Shown here in pieces: positions 46,573 to 58,227 of a DNA stretch of 64,000 bases. Below the pieces are notes generated by a model. The model searched no databases. It saw only the letters and a list, made by a program, of their open reading frames with translations, and was not told where the DNA came from. This DNA comes from Symsagittifera roscoffensis. Lineage: Eukaryota; Xenacoelomorpha; Acoela; Convolutidae. The translations under genes were made by a program, and so were the position numbers. Numbering within the stretch: position 1 is the first letter of the stretch; every line of letters starts with the position of its first letter. The DNA lies in the NCBI RefSeq assembly GCF_963678635.1, contig NC_087062.1, positions 36,174,052 through 36,238,051 on the forward strand, read 5' to 3'.

Positions 46573-48406
46573 ACTGATTAGGATTTTCAAATAGTGTTTT
46601 TTGCCTTCATATCTATTCTTATAGTACCACTAGTTACAACATGTAAGTTGATATCTATGCAAGTCAAACTGGGAATTGGAACAGAGCCAAGCAACTCAAC
46701 ATTAATGGATGTTACTGCCAAAACGATCAACGCAAGAGTAGCGAGAGCATCATCGTCACCTGAAATATAGTACCATTGACTTCAATTAGACTTCTTAGCT
46801 TTGGAACTAAATATAAGGGTGCAAGGGAGGATTTGAATCTTTTCTATCGACCCCGCTGATGTCCGCAACTTATGTTGCGACCAAACTGGATCGCGGAAAG
46901 GTTCACGACGCGACCAAAATTCAGTCTTGTCTTTTTGTCATTTTCCACTCGGTCACAAGAATTTTGAATTAACGAAATGACAACTGTTTATACTATAGCC
47001 ACTGGGACCAAGTGAACAATTTTCCCCCTAAAAAGTAGGGAGGAGATCGTTCACCAATCAGGCTTGAGTATAGTACATGCAGGCCTTACTGCTTGAATTT
47101 GCCATTTTATTTTGCGGATTTTGAGGGCGATTGTTCACCTGGTCTATTCAGGGGGGGGGGGGGGGGGGTAGCAGGAAGGGTAGGAGGGGGTTTAGATTGT
47201 TCGCGTGGGCCAGCCAGCCACTGAGCTAAACTGGGGCCAAATAATTATAGAGAAGAAAAATTTTAATAAATCTTATAAGATACTTCAGACGCCAAAATCT
47301 CATGTAGTTGAGTTAGAACCGATGTGGTTAACTCATAGAGTAATTTCGGATAGGGTACACCGTCTGCTCGTCACGCTATCTTATTTTCGGCCGGATAGAT
47401 TCGTGCAACTTCTTAGTCTAATACCGATCCTAATCTTACTCTTATATCTACTAGTCTCAGGGTGTTTAACTAGTCTCTGCTAGGCTCAATAGATCTAGAG
47501 TATACTGGCTTATTGCAACTGCTGAAGTTCTCTTGGAGAGGTAACTAATTTCTAAGCTAAATTCAAATCTCTCTGGTGCTGAAATTACAAGTAATTTCAG
47601 CAATTACAAATAAGTGGGTTGTTAGTTGGATGGATTATGATTGGTTAATATTAAATATTTTACATTGGTAAAATATCTAATTTATCCATTAATAAAATGT
47701 AGTTTAGATCAGGTTCCACCCATCCGGGGTTTACAGAGTTTTTTAGAATTATCTTTCTTCTCTGCAATTTGAAGGATGGATAATGAACGTTGGTATTTGG
47801 CGAACATCATTTTCTTATCCAGTTCCTCTTGAAGAAGAACGTTCCAGGACGCTGGAATTATTGACAGGAAATTATTACTTCGTCATTCGACAACTACTGT
47901 GATCCCCAATGAAAACAATCTGATTTCAAAATGGTTTGTATGTCAGGTTTTTCTGTATTAGTAGAGAACTGTTTTGTGTTCAGCCTCGTCTGGGAATGGC
48001 ATGAAGATCGTGTGTGGAAGGGATGCCTTGTAACTCGGATCTGTACGTATACTTGAACATCGAGGTGGTCATTGTTCTAGTTCAATGAAAACCTTTTCTG
48101 CGAAGTCATGTCGTACTCTAAATCCTTTGAGTCGTGATTGTGGACGGCATGTCGGTTGTGTTTAGCCATTCTTTTGTTCGAGTGTGATGGGATCATCTAG
48201 TCTTTGGATGTTCGGCTTTGTTGTTGTGTATGATCTATATACTGCAAAGTATGATTTACATTTTATAAAATTATGTTAATTTGTTTTTTTAATCATGGAT
48301 TTAGTTAGTCGTTTTCACAAAAACGTTTTGTTTTTTGTTCGGTTATTTTGAAGAGTTACTCACCCTTGAGTACCTCTTATTAAAAATAGAAGTGTGGTCA
48401 CAAAGC
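46573..48406. other. Intergenic, small palindromes only
   Basis: A 17-base G run at 47152-47168 and a perfect 11-bp-arm palindrome GCTGAAATTAC-AA-GTAATTTCAGC at 47578-47601 are the only structured sites. The 92-codon frame at 47205-47483 has no recognised domain. The 3' LTR of gypsy-C would be expected in or near here, but I could not match it. Confidence 0.35.
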
Positions 48407-48500
48407 GTGGATGTAGCGCGGTGGGTTAGGCCGGCTATAGAGCATGCTCAGGACGTCCTCTCTGGTGGGTTAGGCCAGGAGTGGGAGTATGATTCCATGC
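48407..48500 (+). mobile_element. Possible tRNA-derived SINE head
   Basis: TAGCGCGGTGGGTTAGGCC (48414-48432) fits an A box and the start of many SINE heads. GGAGTATGATTCC (48484-48496) is a weak B box at the expected distance. TGGGTTAGGCC is repeated inside. It does not fold as a tRNA. Confidence 0.35.
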
Positions 48501-49238
48501 TGTTTCTTTGAGAGGTCCTGTTATGTGATAACGTTTTATGTTGGGTTTATGTTGGTCTTTCTTATGTTACTTTGGTTGTGTCCTTTTTTAAAAAATCAAA
48601 TTGTTTTTGGTTTGGGTTTGTCTTGCGACTCTTTTGTGTTTTATTATTTCTTTCTTAGACTTTATAATAGTCTTCAAAAGAATAAATTATCCAGTTTTAA
48701 ACTGGGTTAATCCGGTTTGGGTACCGTTAGTTTTCTTTTCTTAGTCATGCTGTTATTTTATGATTTGTGGTGTTTAAGAAGCTGCGTTGGTTAGTTTGGT
48801 TTAGTGTCTAATTTCTTTCCAACCGGGTTAAAGGAAAATTTGAAACTTGTTATTGTGTGTTAGAGTTGTTGATAAAGAAAGCTTGAAACTTAAAATCATT
48901 ATTTAAACAATTCTTCGTGGGCGAGCTGTGCGAGTTTGGATAGAATTTTTGTGCGAATGAATGAAAGTATTGAAAAGGTTAGTACTGCTCTCTCATCTTA
49001 TCAATTTATTGCATAGAATTTGAATTTTACTGCGTTTTTGGGGAGTTTTTAAATTATCAATTTTCATCGTAACTAAGTTTACTGCTTCATGGGCAAATAA
49101 TTTATAAATAAAACTACTACATTTGGTATGATTTTTACTACATTATTTAGTGCAACAAATTAATGAGTTTTAAGATAATTTAACAAATTTGTATTTTGAT
49201 TTTTCTTTTCTGTTTTGTAGGTGATCGTGGTGTGAAGA

Positions 49239-49322
49239 CTAGAAATATAAATCAAACATTGATAAAAAATGGTTAGTACTAATTTAAATTTATTAGTTAA
49301 GAGTATTTCAAACTATACTTAC
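49239..49322 (-). other. Spliceosomal intron, 84 nt
   Basis: The donor is TTTAG|GTAAGTATAG, the branch site is an exact TACTAAC (49278-49272) and the acceptor is TTATATTTCTAG|TCTTC, 34 bases past the branch A. Splicing joins a split Val codon and adds 18 codons before a TAA at 49182-49180. Without splicing the frame stops just inside the intron. Confidence 0.7.
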
Positions 49323-49883
49323 CTAAATCTTCTGGGAACAAGCCGTGGGGGAAGATGTCGTGTATCATATCTGATGTTGTTAGTAATTTGGCTAGTATGC
49401 GTATGATGTTTTTAGTTTGTAGCAGTGGCCAAAGCAATTGAAGTGCTTTAATGGTGTTTAGTTCTTCGGTGCCTACTGCAAACTCGTAAGGTGTGATTTG
49501 GATCAGATTATATATTTTATGATTATATTTAGTATTGTGAATGAATTCTAATATGGGTATTTCAATAGGCTGGATAAATTCATGCGGGATAAGGAAGGGT
49601 CTGGATTCTTCGGCATTGAAGGTCTTTGTGATGGGACAGATTATATATATTTGGGTAACTGTGTCATAGTTGCGGAGGATGCCGTGGAGGTTAGTTTCTT
49701 TAATGCAATATGTAAAATTAAGGAAGAATGGTGACGTGTATGTTGAGTTAAGAAACTGAAAAAGATGGTGAGGTTGTCTTGATGGGGTGTGTAAATCAAA
49801 ATGATTTTGTATCAATGATAGTATGTATGTGTGCGTTTGTTTAGTGCGTAACATAATATCGTGGGAACAGTGCAAATCGCGTT

Positions 49884-49935
49884 CCTGTGGTTAAAAAAAA
49901 AGAAAGGTTAGTGAAAATAACTGAAATTTATCATA
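49884..49935 (-). other. Possible second short intron (acceptor clear, donor damaged)
   Basis: CACTAACCTTTCTTTTTTTTTAACCACAG|GAACG is a textbook branch site, pyrimidine tract and acceptor. The in-frame TAA in this stretch would be removed by splicing. The expected donor about 50 bases upstream reads ATGATAAATTT and lacks GT, so either it has mutated or the donor is elsewhere. Confidence 0.45.
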
Positions 49936-51375
49936 GAAGCTCTCGTATGCTTGGATGTCAACTATTGATTCCGAAATGATGTGGTCATGCTTTCTATCAA
50001 AAATTTTAAGTGTGAACATGTATGATGTTTTGATGAAAAATTTTTATGTTAGTTGCGGGTTTGCGAAGCGGTCTCCATCTAAAAATTGATTTTGATTAGA
50101 GCGGATGATATTATGATCGTAGTATTCTATTGCAAAATCGTTAGCTCGGGGTGCAGTGAATGTTTTTAATAATTTTTTATATCCAACGTAAGTAAATTGT
50201 CGAGGTGTTAGTGTTGTGTTGAGTCTATAAAACTGGTTTTTGTTCTTTTCGATACTGTCATGAGTATTAGCTTGTGGTAGGCAAAGGGAGTTACTAAAAT
50301 TATAATAAGCTGTCCAATGAAGTGTTGGCATTAAGTGTTGGCATGAAGTGTTCATCGACAAAATTGCGTGTGTCGTTAGTATTATTAGGTGTATTTAATG
50401 TATATTGCGGAAATGAAGGTATGGTGATTTCAAGAAAACTTTTCGTGTTAGTGTGTTCCGGGTGATTAATATATTCGCGGGCTGTTCCGGGTTTGGTTGG
50501 GAATGGGTGATTTGGAAATTTTCGTTTAAAAGTGCGATACGCTTGGTGAGTGCTAGTAGGTGTTTCGGTGGATGTTGATGATTGTGCCAATGATGGAGTG
50601 TAAACTGAGGAGGGTGTGGGAGTAGGTGGATTTGAGGATGTTATTGTGGATGATAGTTGATGTATTGTGAGGGTGTTGGGGTGTATTAAGGTTGTAAAGT
50701 AATAAAATTATCAAGCTCCTGTGAAATTTGGGGGGTATCTGGGGAATTATTATATGATTTTTCGGAAAGAAGTGGAGAATAGGTTGGGGTCACTTGGGAA
50801 GCATAAGAAGGAGTGTAAACGGATGGGAGTGGTTGATTTGATGGGATTGGTTGAAAAGGGGGTTTTGAAAAAACTGAGGAGATGGTCTGGGTATAGGTAG
50901 AGGGAGATGTTTCGGAATCTGCAAATTTGTCAGGGGTTTCTACATTAGAGTTATTAAATTGTGAGATAGAATGTAAAACTGAAATATCTGAGTTAGTATC
51001 AGAATTTGTGCTTGGTGATATATTAATAATCGGAAAATCGGGTGGTGGGAAAGCAAAAAGTGGGATTATTGGGATTTGAGTTCGAACGTTGGCTGGATTG
51101 GAATTTGAGCGATGGAGGGATCCAAGTTGTCGGCTCATCGTGGGCTAAAAAAATGATTATGTTGAGACTGAAAAGTGGTGGTGTGGGTTGTTCTATAATT
51201 TGTTCGTATATATTATCATTTTGTGAATGATGTGTCATTATATGTTTGATGGGACTTTGTGTTGTATTTGGTCTAGAATTTGGGTTATTTGTGATTGCTA
51301 GGTTTCGGAAATTACGGGGAATTAGTGATAATGGATGATTTTGTGGTAGGGGTGGCAACTGTGGTGCGGTAGGTG

Positions 51376-53156
51376 TTATTTCTTATTGTTGTGTTCTTCG
51401 TCGTATGTGTTTTGTCTTGTGGATATTTTTGTGTTATATACTTTTATTTGTGCATCTAGAAGTACTTTGTTTATTGATGATGAAAAAATTCCAAAAAATT
51501 TTGCAAATAGTATACGTGCTACACTTGCTTGTCGGGTTACTTGTGTGTGTATAGCGCATGTGTTATAGATTCCTTTTAACAGTGAGAAAAGAAATCCTAT
51601 AAAATTAAACATGGCGTATAAGATAGTTAATTTTTCTAAGATATAAAAAGGCCATCCTAGAAAAGCTAGAATTTCATTCTTTAAGGTGACAAAACTGAAA
51701 ATATTTATTAGTGAAATATCTTGTGGTCTGTATTTTTCACCTTTTAAATATATTTAGTCTTTAATATCTTTAAAATATCCGCTATCATCTTGTGTATAAA
51801 TGTCTGCGAATCCTGCGGTTCCGGCAAGTTTTCTTAAATTCTGATCAATTGATTGTCTTTGTCTTGTGTCCATTTGTGTTAATAATTCCTGAAACTGTTG
51901 TGTTCTAATGTGATGTTGGATATCAGATTTAGAATATATTCCAAATGATTGTAAATCAATATTTGGGTTACGAGCGATTGCTCTGATACTTTCGGGTGAA
52001 AATTTTTTGAGTGATTGCATTGATGTAGGGTATGGTGTAAGTAGATAGTATTTATCTTCATCAGGATTTAATTGTACTACATTGTGGCTTTTTTTTGATC
52101 CACATGGGACTGCGGTATCCCAAAAATATGTTCGTCTTGAAAGTGTGTCGACAAAATGTACTTTATTTTTATAGAATATAGGGATTCTTTTATAACAACG
52201 TTTCTCTTCCAAAACATATAGTGGTGATACTTTTTTGGTGCAAGTATAAAACCACAAAATATTTCCTTCGTAATCTAAAAATTTGATCTGTTTCCTGATA
52301 ATAAGTATCCTGCATAAGGTATTTTTAGTACTGCTAGTGCGAGTGATTGTAGGATTTGTGTTCTTTCCAATTCGCATAGTTGATGAAGTGTTTCTAATTC
52401 AGAAAGTGACATTACTTGGAAAATTCGACTAATTGTGTTGTCTAACTTCATGTCTGGTGGATATCGTAATGAATATTATCAAAATAGGTGCTATTCATTA
52501 GTGATAGTTCTTGTAAACGTGTGCTTTTACTGTCATATGGTTTTAGTTTTCCACAAGGTTGACCTGTGCTTTTCAAAAAATTAACTGGGACGTATGATGT
52601 TCCTTCATTGATCGGATGACTTGTGGCATAGGGGTTAAACTTTTTTTTCCAGTGCTCATGTCGAAACCTTTTTCGTATTCGACAAGTATTTCAGAGTATT
52701 GTGTCTTATAAAGTGGATTTCTGCATTTACATGCAAATTTTGTTTCTTGATAGATTCGAAAACGTGTTAATTTATTTTCTATATCATGGATATTTCTAAA
52801 ATCATTACTTTGTTTGCGTGATCTAGTTGGTTCTTATATCCATTGGAAACTTGTGAACAGTGTACTTTCTATTCGGAAAATGTTGCTGTAAATGTATATC
52901 CAGTGACTGTTGTTGCTCGTGCTTTTGAATATAATGTTGCGATTACATTTGTAGTTTTTATAGCTTGTGGTTCTGTTTCGCATTGCGATACTTGATTTAT
53001 TGCATATTTGTGTAGTGTTTTTTGTTCGTTTTCTTCACAATCATAGTGTGTTACTAAGAAATCCTGGGGTCCTGTGCGAGGAGAAGCAATTGTGTTTTGG
53101 TCGGAAAATATTAGAAAAAATATTTGTTGAAATGTTAATAATTTTAGAATATACAT
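51376..53156 (-). pseudogene. Envelope-like glycoprotein
   Basis: From the ATG at 53156 the protein begins MYILKLLTFQQIFFLIF, a hydrophobic signal-peptide-like start. A Cys-bearing ectodomain follows (THYDCEE, QVSQCETEP). It continues after a stop and a shift near 52869-52800 through FACKCRN and VNFLKSTGQPCG, then in the 207-codon frame at 52377-51754 (RCYKRIPI, FWDTAVPCG). After one more stop (51754) come hydrophobic segments (EILAFLGWPFYILEKLTILYA and FNFIGFLFSLLK) and a short tail ending at 51376. Signal, Cys-rich ectodomain, membrane anchor and tail make an envelope call safe. I see no furin site followed by a fusion peptide as in baculovirus F-type env. The CY.RIPI pattern suggests a class III-like glycoprotein, which is an inference. 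Confidence 0.65.
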
Positions 53157-53263
53157 GTGTATGATAATCCTGAGTATGGGTTATAAAATGTGATGTATCC
53201 AATTGTGTTTTTTGTATATCTATCGTATTTATATATAACTTCAGTTGTTAAAAATTGTGCTTG

Positions 53264-53696
53264 TTATGTTGTTATGTTTGGTGGATTTAATGGGTAGGGA
53301 TGTTGAACAATATTGTTAATTTTGATCGTGATTTCAAATTTTAATTGGAGACTATTTTGTTGAAGTATTTGAATATTGTGTTCACGAATATCTTCGTGGA
53401 TATCTTGTCTATATTGTAGTCTGTTGAGTGCCCAACTGTGGAGTCGGTTACTATCTTGATGTTGTCCAAATAATGGGGGAGGTCCTACGAATGTATTCCA
53501 ATCTAGTCGTAAAGGGGTATTTGATGATGATTGTTCTCGATAACTAGCGTCGAGGTTGTTTGGGAAATTTGAAGGCAAAAGTGTCGGTGAGATTTGACTT
53601 AAAGATGGTGTTGACGGGAGTGATAACGTTTCTGGTAATGATTATGGTGTTGTATCTGTAGAAATATCTATCGGCTCATTTACTATGTTTGGTTCC
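53264..53696 (-). pseudogene. Short Ser/Pro-rich ORF between pol and env
   Basis: From about 53696 the frame reads EPNIVNEPIDISTDTTP, one stop, then LPETLSLPSTPSLSQISP and on to the end at 53264 (about 140 codons). A polypyrimidine tract and TTTTAG lie directly upstream (53697-53720), a likely splice acceptor. The latter half is helical and polar (RLQYRQDIHEDIREHNIQIL). It could be a separate small protein or a leader for the env message. No family recognised. Confidence 0.45.
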
Positions 53697-53725
53697 CTAA
53701 AAGTTCAAATAGAATGAAAAATTTT
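53697..53725 (-). promoter_or_regulatory. Candidate splice acceptor for env subgenomic RNA
   Basis: The minus strand reads TTTTTCATTCTATTTGAACTTTTAG before the exon start at 53696. Envelope genes of retroviruses and errantiviruses are generally expressed from spliced RNA, which would fit. 53726-54370 between this site and pol has no open frame. Confidence 0.4.
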
Positions 53726-54369
53726 ATGAAAAGATTTAGGATTATAATTTTTAAGATATTGACTGTTTGAGAGAAAAGCATTTAAGAAATGATTCGTTCG
53801 TCGAATCTTTTTTGTTTTCTGGGGCGAGATTCAAGTGTGGTCGGATTATTTATTAGTTTTTTGACAAGTGTGTTGAGTTTTGTGAAAAATTGTTGGAGGC
53901 TAATTTTATGGTGTTTGGGAGGTCTTTCTTGCTTTGTTTTTATTTGTTGGGTAATCTGACGTATTTCTGAAATATTTGTTCTTTAGGCCAAATGATTATG
54001 GTCCTTTGTTACTTTAGACTAATTTGCCATTCTTGGTTTGAGGTTTTTTGAGGTCTAATTTGGGAAAATATTGTTGATCTTTGCGTTATTAGATAGGGGA
54101 GGGTTATAATAATATGGTGATTTTTATTTCAGTTGTCAAGTTTTAGCGAGTTGCTTTTTTGACCTGGAGGTTGTAAAATTATAATTATAGATATGCCCGG
54201 AGTTTAATATCTATCGACTAATAGGTTTGTGTTAGATATATAGAAAGTGACGGATTTGAGTGAATCCTATTGGTTGAATTTGAACTAAAATTGTTGCGTA
54301 TGTTTCAGCATGTTATCTTGAAAATATGAAAGTTCAAAATGATTTAGAGCTGTACAAATTATTAATTTT

Positions 54370-54930
54370 AAAATCAAACTTGTTTTTGAAATTCGACTTT
54401 CTTTAATATTTTAGATTGTGGAATGAATGTTTTGTAATTTTTACGTGGTTGATTTCTAAGTCGTGATGATTCTCTGTGTTCTGATTTTTCTACTTGTTCT
54501 TGTGGTAAAATTTGAGGTATTTTTTGGTCTGGCGTTTTTGTATTGTTTTGAGTTGGGTTTTGTTTTTGATTTTGTTTTTCATGATGAAATTTGTCCTGTA
54601 CTTTTGTTTCTTGCTCTGTATGTGTATGATTTTGAATAACTTTTAAACCTGTAAAAGAATATATTTGAGTTAATTCGCATAATGCGTATTCTTTCGGGTA
54701 GTAAGGTAATATAATGTTACGATGTTGTACAATCTCTTTTTTGGTTGAATCTGTGAGTTTATACGTTACGTCAGTGGGTTTGGCAATTATTTGGTATAGT
54801 CTTTTTCGGAGTGGTTGTAATTTTTTAGAAATTCCATTTTGTGTTGTAAAATTGGTAATTAAAACGAATGTTCCTATTTTTATATATCTTGCTGGTGTAA
54901 AGCGTGAATTAATTTGGCACTAATATTTTG
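54370..54930 (-). pseudogene. gypsy-C Pol C-terminal tail
   Basis: Downstream of integrase the frame reads KKLLQRQNI, then YYPKEYALCELTQIYSFTGL, then a long Gln/Asn/Lys/Glu-rich tail (QNHTHTEQETKVQDKF ... RKNYKTFIPQSKILKK) ending near 54370. Polar, repetitive tails after the integrase C-terminal domain are common in gypsy Pol. Several stops lie between 54930 and 54720. Confidence 0.5.
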
Positions 54931-55099
54931 CCTTTGTAACAATTTTTTTGTTACTTTTTGGTAAATTTTATTGAATTTTTTATCTCTATTAAAAATCCAT
55001 TCGGTATGTGTGCCGGAGGCTAATTTAAGAAATTGTGGGTGATGAAAATGATCTTCATCATGTGTGTGTAAAGGTAGGTTTTAACAATTGAATCTTTAT

Positions 55100-55851
55100 T
55101 TGGTTGGCAAAAACCTTGTGCATTTTTATGGGCATTTGCTGTAAACATAATTGGTTTTCGTGGCTTTTGATTAAAAACCATTTCATATGGTGACATTCCT
55201 AAAGTTGTCGTGATTTGTGAGTTTTATGATAAGGGAAATACTTTTACATCTGCTGACTTTTCTGTGTATCGTGTATCATTTCCATTTATGACACATCTGA
55301 GATATTCTTGTAATGAACGGTTCATACCTTCGACTAAACCGTTTGTCCAAAGTGCATGAGATGTACGTGGTTTATGTTTGATGTTATATAAGTGGCATAG
55401 TGTGATGATTTCTTTATTTATAAATTCTTAACCATTGTCTGTAACAAGGATTTCGGGTAATCCGAAATTGGCTATCCAATGTTCATAAAGTGTTGTGTAA
55501 GCATAAAAAGCATTACAATGTGGTACTGGGTTGAGTGCTACATGATGTGTCAATGCATCAACAATGACCATAATGTAGGAGTTTCCTTCAGAGGATGATG
55601 AAATTGGTCCTTTTGTGTCGAATGAAACGCGATGATTGAAATATAAACTTTGTCCTTTGAAATTTTGTTTTTGTGCTATTTGTTTTTGATTTGGATAGGG
55701 TTTGTGCAATTGACATATTAACAATCGTTGCATAATACTTTGGTGCATTTGGGAAATAAAAATTTTGTATAAAACTCGAGTATGTTTTTTCTGATCCTGA
55801 GTGTGCTTTTGTATTTTGTGTATGGGAGATGTTAAAAGCTGTTAGTATCAT
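55100..55851 (-). pseudogene. gypsy-C integrase
   Basis: The zinc-binding domain starts SHTQNTKAHSGSEKTY (H...H). After a frameshift near 55740 only LLICQ remains of the C-x2-C pair; the first Cys position reads Arg. In the core, SFDTKGPISSSSEGNSY holds the first catalytic Asp and ILVTDNG the second, followed at once by TAA (55430-55428). Past it NIKHKPRTSHALWTNGLVEGMN carries the catalytic Glu. So the three acidic residues are present, but the frame is cut beside the second. Integrase joins the cDNA to host DNA. Confidence 0.85.
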
Positions 55852-56489
55852 TCTTAAAGGAAAACAGGGAACTTTAGAATCAATTAATTGATATTCTAAA
55901 AGATCTGTATTTTCTTTAATTGTTGTGTTATTAAATTTTCGGAAACATAGGAGGAGAGTTTTGTTTCCTAAAATTGTGGTGTTAGCTTTTACGGGCTTAG
56001 TTTTATATTTGTGCCATGAATTTAGTTGTCTAATTACTAGGTCGAAGTTTTGATATTGTTTTACAAGTTCAAAAGTAACTTTTTCTGTTGGGGGGGAGAA
56101 AAGTATTGCTAATTTCTAGTTTTGATAGGGGAATTGTGTCAAGTGGGTCATGGAGGTCAAAAACTTGATTTATTGTGTATTTTGAATAATTTGTTTGTGG
56201 TCCTAGTAAATTTGTTTTATCAGTCAAATTTTCTTTTTCAATTAATGGAAAAAGGTCTTTTTTATGCGATTGTTGTTTTATTTTCTTTTGTTGAGTATTA
56301 TTTTTTATCCATTGTGAGTATGGAATTGGTTTAAAAGAGGATGTGCCTAATAAATCAACTTAGTAGTGATTATTTTGGCAATCTAAGTAGAGTGGAAAAT
56401 GTTGTAGATTATTTATTCGTGATTGATCAATGTCAGTTGTTACTGAGTATTTGCATTCTAGTCGGGATGATGTTTCATCTTTTGCGAGA

Positions 56490-56970
56490 TAGAATTTAGT
56501 TTTTTTCTGGTATTTCAACTGTAGTTTTTCGTGTAAGTATTTCAGGTGGCGTATTTTGAGTTAATGTATCTGGTAATGCAAGGTTTTTTCCTGCTGTCCA
56601 AACTATATGTAAGTTTGGGAATTTCATTAGAATTAATTGAGATCTATAAACTTTTTGATTAGGATTTGATTTTTGTGTGAAGAGAAATATAATTGGTTTT
56701 TGATCTGTAAATAGAACTGTTGGGTGTTTTGATCCAAGTATCAGAAATTCGTATTCTGTAAGTGTATAAATTATAGCTGTACATTCTCTCATTAGAGTTC
56801 AGAGTCGTAGCTCTGTTTGTGTGAATAATCGTGAATTTGCTGATATAAGATTCATTTTATTCGTTCTACAATGTGATTGTAGTAATGCTGCGCCGATGCC
56901 AAAATTTGAAGCATCGCACATTGCATAGAATGGTTGATTTGGATCTGGAATTGTGTTTGAAATTTGTTCT
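56490..56970 (-). pseudogene. gypsy-C RNase H
   Basis: MRECTAIIYTLTEYEFLILG and VLFTDQKPIIFLFTQ match gypsy RNase H, with the usual TDHK reading TDQK. Upstream, CDASNFGIGAALLQ holds the first catalytic Asp. A TGA interrupts LRL*TLMREC near 56809. WTAGKNLALPDTLTQN (normally ..DALSR) closes the domain. The RT frame ends just before it and the integrase linker follows. Confidence 0.85.
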
Positions 56971-57090
56971 GTCAAAAGTTTTTTAATTTTTTCAAATCGA
57001 GCTTGATGTTCAGTGGTCCATTCAAAATTATTTTGTTGTCTAAGGATGTTATAGAAAGGTCTTAAATATTATTGTATTTTGTAAACATAT

Positions 57091-57950
57091 TTACTTAAGA
57101 AACTCAACATTTTCTCGGATTTTCTTTTTATTTGTAGATGGTTGAAGTTTTTGAATTGCATCAATGCGTGATTTTAATGGAGTGATAGTGTTTCGTTCAA
57201 AATTATATATTAAAAAATTAACGCGTGTTAAAAAGAAATGTGATTTATCAGGGACTGCTTTCAGATTTTCGTTCTGAATTATTTTATGATATTGTTCCAA
57301 AACTGTAAACACTTCTTCTTTAGTTTGTGATTGCATGAAAACATCATCTAATTATGTGATTGCATTTTTTTTGAGTATTAGTGGTCTAACAATTTTACTC
57401 ATGAAAGCTGAAAAAGCTGCTGGTCCAATGGATATTCCATAGAATAATCGATTAAATTCGTATTGTTGATTTCCAATAACAAATTGTGTTAAGCGTCGTG
57501 ATTGTTCATCTAGTGGCATTTGATTATAAGCACTATTCATATCTGCGGTTGTGAAGTATTTACCATTTATCTTGTTAAGATAACTTGTATTGGTTCAATA
57601 GGCCAATTGCATTTTGATTTGTCAATTAGTGAATTGAGATATCTAGCGTCTAAAACTATTTTTAGTTATTCACCTTTTGCTAGAATGATAACAGGGTTGA
57701 TGATGGTATTGCCTTTTGGTTGTTCTTCTTTATTTACTGGTGATATAATTTCGTATTGTTCTAAAATGTCAAATAATCTATTTACATTGTCGTGTAAGTG
57801 AATCGGTACTTTACTTGCTCTTTGTTTTTTTGAAAACTGCGTCAGATTTTAATGGGAGGTGTAGTGATGGACTAATTTTTCCAACGTCGAAGTTGATGTT
57901 ACGTAGACTGTTGATAATTTAAACAGTTGTTTAGCTAATTTATCAAATTC
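57091..57950 (-). pseudogene. gypsy-C reverse transcriptase
   Basis: TADMNSAYNQMPLDEQSR is motif A, NRLFYGISIGPAAFSAFMS is motif B and LDDVFMQS is motif C. The codon that should give the aromatic residue before LDD is TAA (57352-57354), so the frame ends at the catalytic box. A one-base loss lies just upstream of motif A (near 57577), and the fingers region (57600-57950) has further stops. The thumb follows to about 57091. Length and motif spacing are otherwise normal for the family. Confidence 0.9.
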
Positions 57951-58227
57951 ATCTTGCGTGATTTGTGGGTGTTGAAAATTAAACATTGTTAAAAATTTTT
58001 GTTGTTCTTTTGTTTAATTGTTTTATTGAATGTCGGTTTAAAATATGGTGTTTTTTTGAAATAATCTCCATTTATTTTTTCATTACTTATTTTTATTAAT
58101 TATGGATAATTATTCGTCAAGAATTGTTGATTGGCAAATATATAAAAATTGTACTATATTATTAACTCATTTATAGGTGAAATTGTAGCATTTGTTTCAG
58201 AATATCCTAAAAGTCCTAAGGGTAATG

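Larger units (their letters stand above)
49180..51365 (-). pseudogene. Extra ORF downstream of env, with a spliced 3' end
   Basis: This starts where env ends and runs about 700 codons through frames at 51358-51023, 51138-50686, 50590-50300, 50361-50044, about 50040-49890 and 49875-49297. The first third is Pro/Ser/Asn/Thr-rich and probably unstructured; the rest has mixed globular composition (FTYVGYKKLLKTF, IPHEFIQPIEIPILEF, ALQLLWPLLQTKNIIRIL). It ends across an intron, giving a final exon rich in Lys/Arg (TPRSPTKQKRKIK), a possible nuclear signal. Shifts lie near 51130 and 50300, and in-frame stops near 50044 and in the 49890 intron-like stretch. No family recognised. It could be an accessory gene of the element or a neighbouring host-type gene. 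Confidence 0.55.

Noticed and set aside
46600-46765. Possible host exon (pyrimidine tract and AG at 46623, a 60-codon open frame, and GTAAGT at 46639)
   Set aside because: The good donor and acceptor would define an exon of under 20 bases and the open frame has no family signal; chance is likely.
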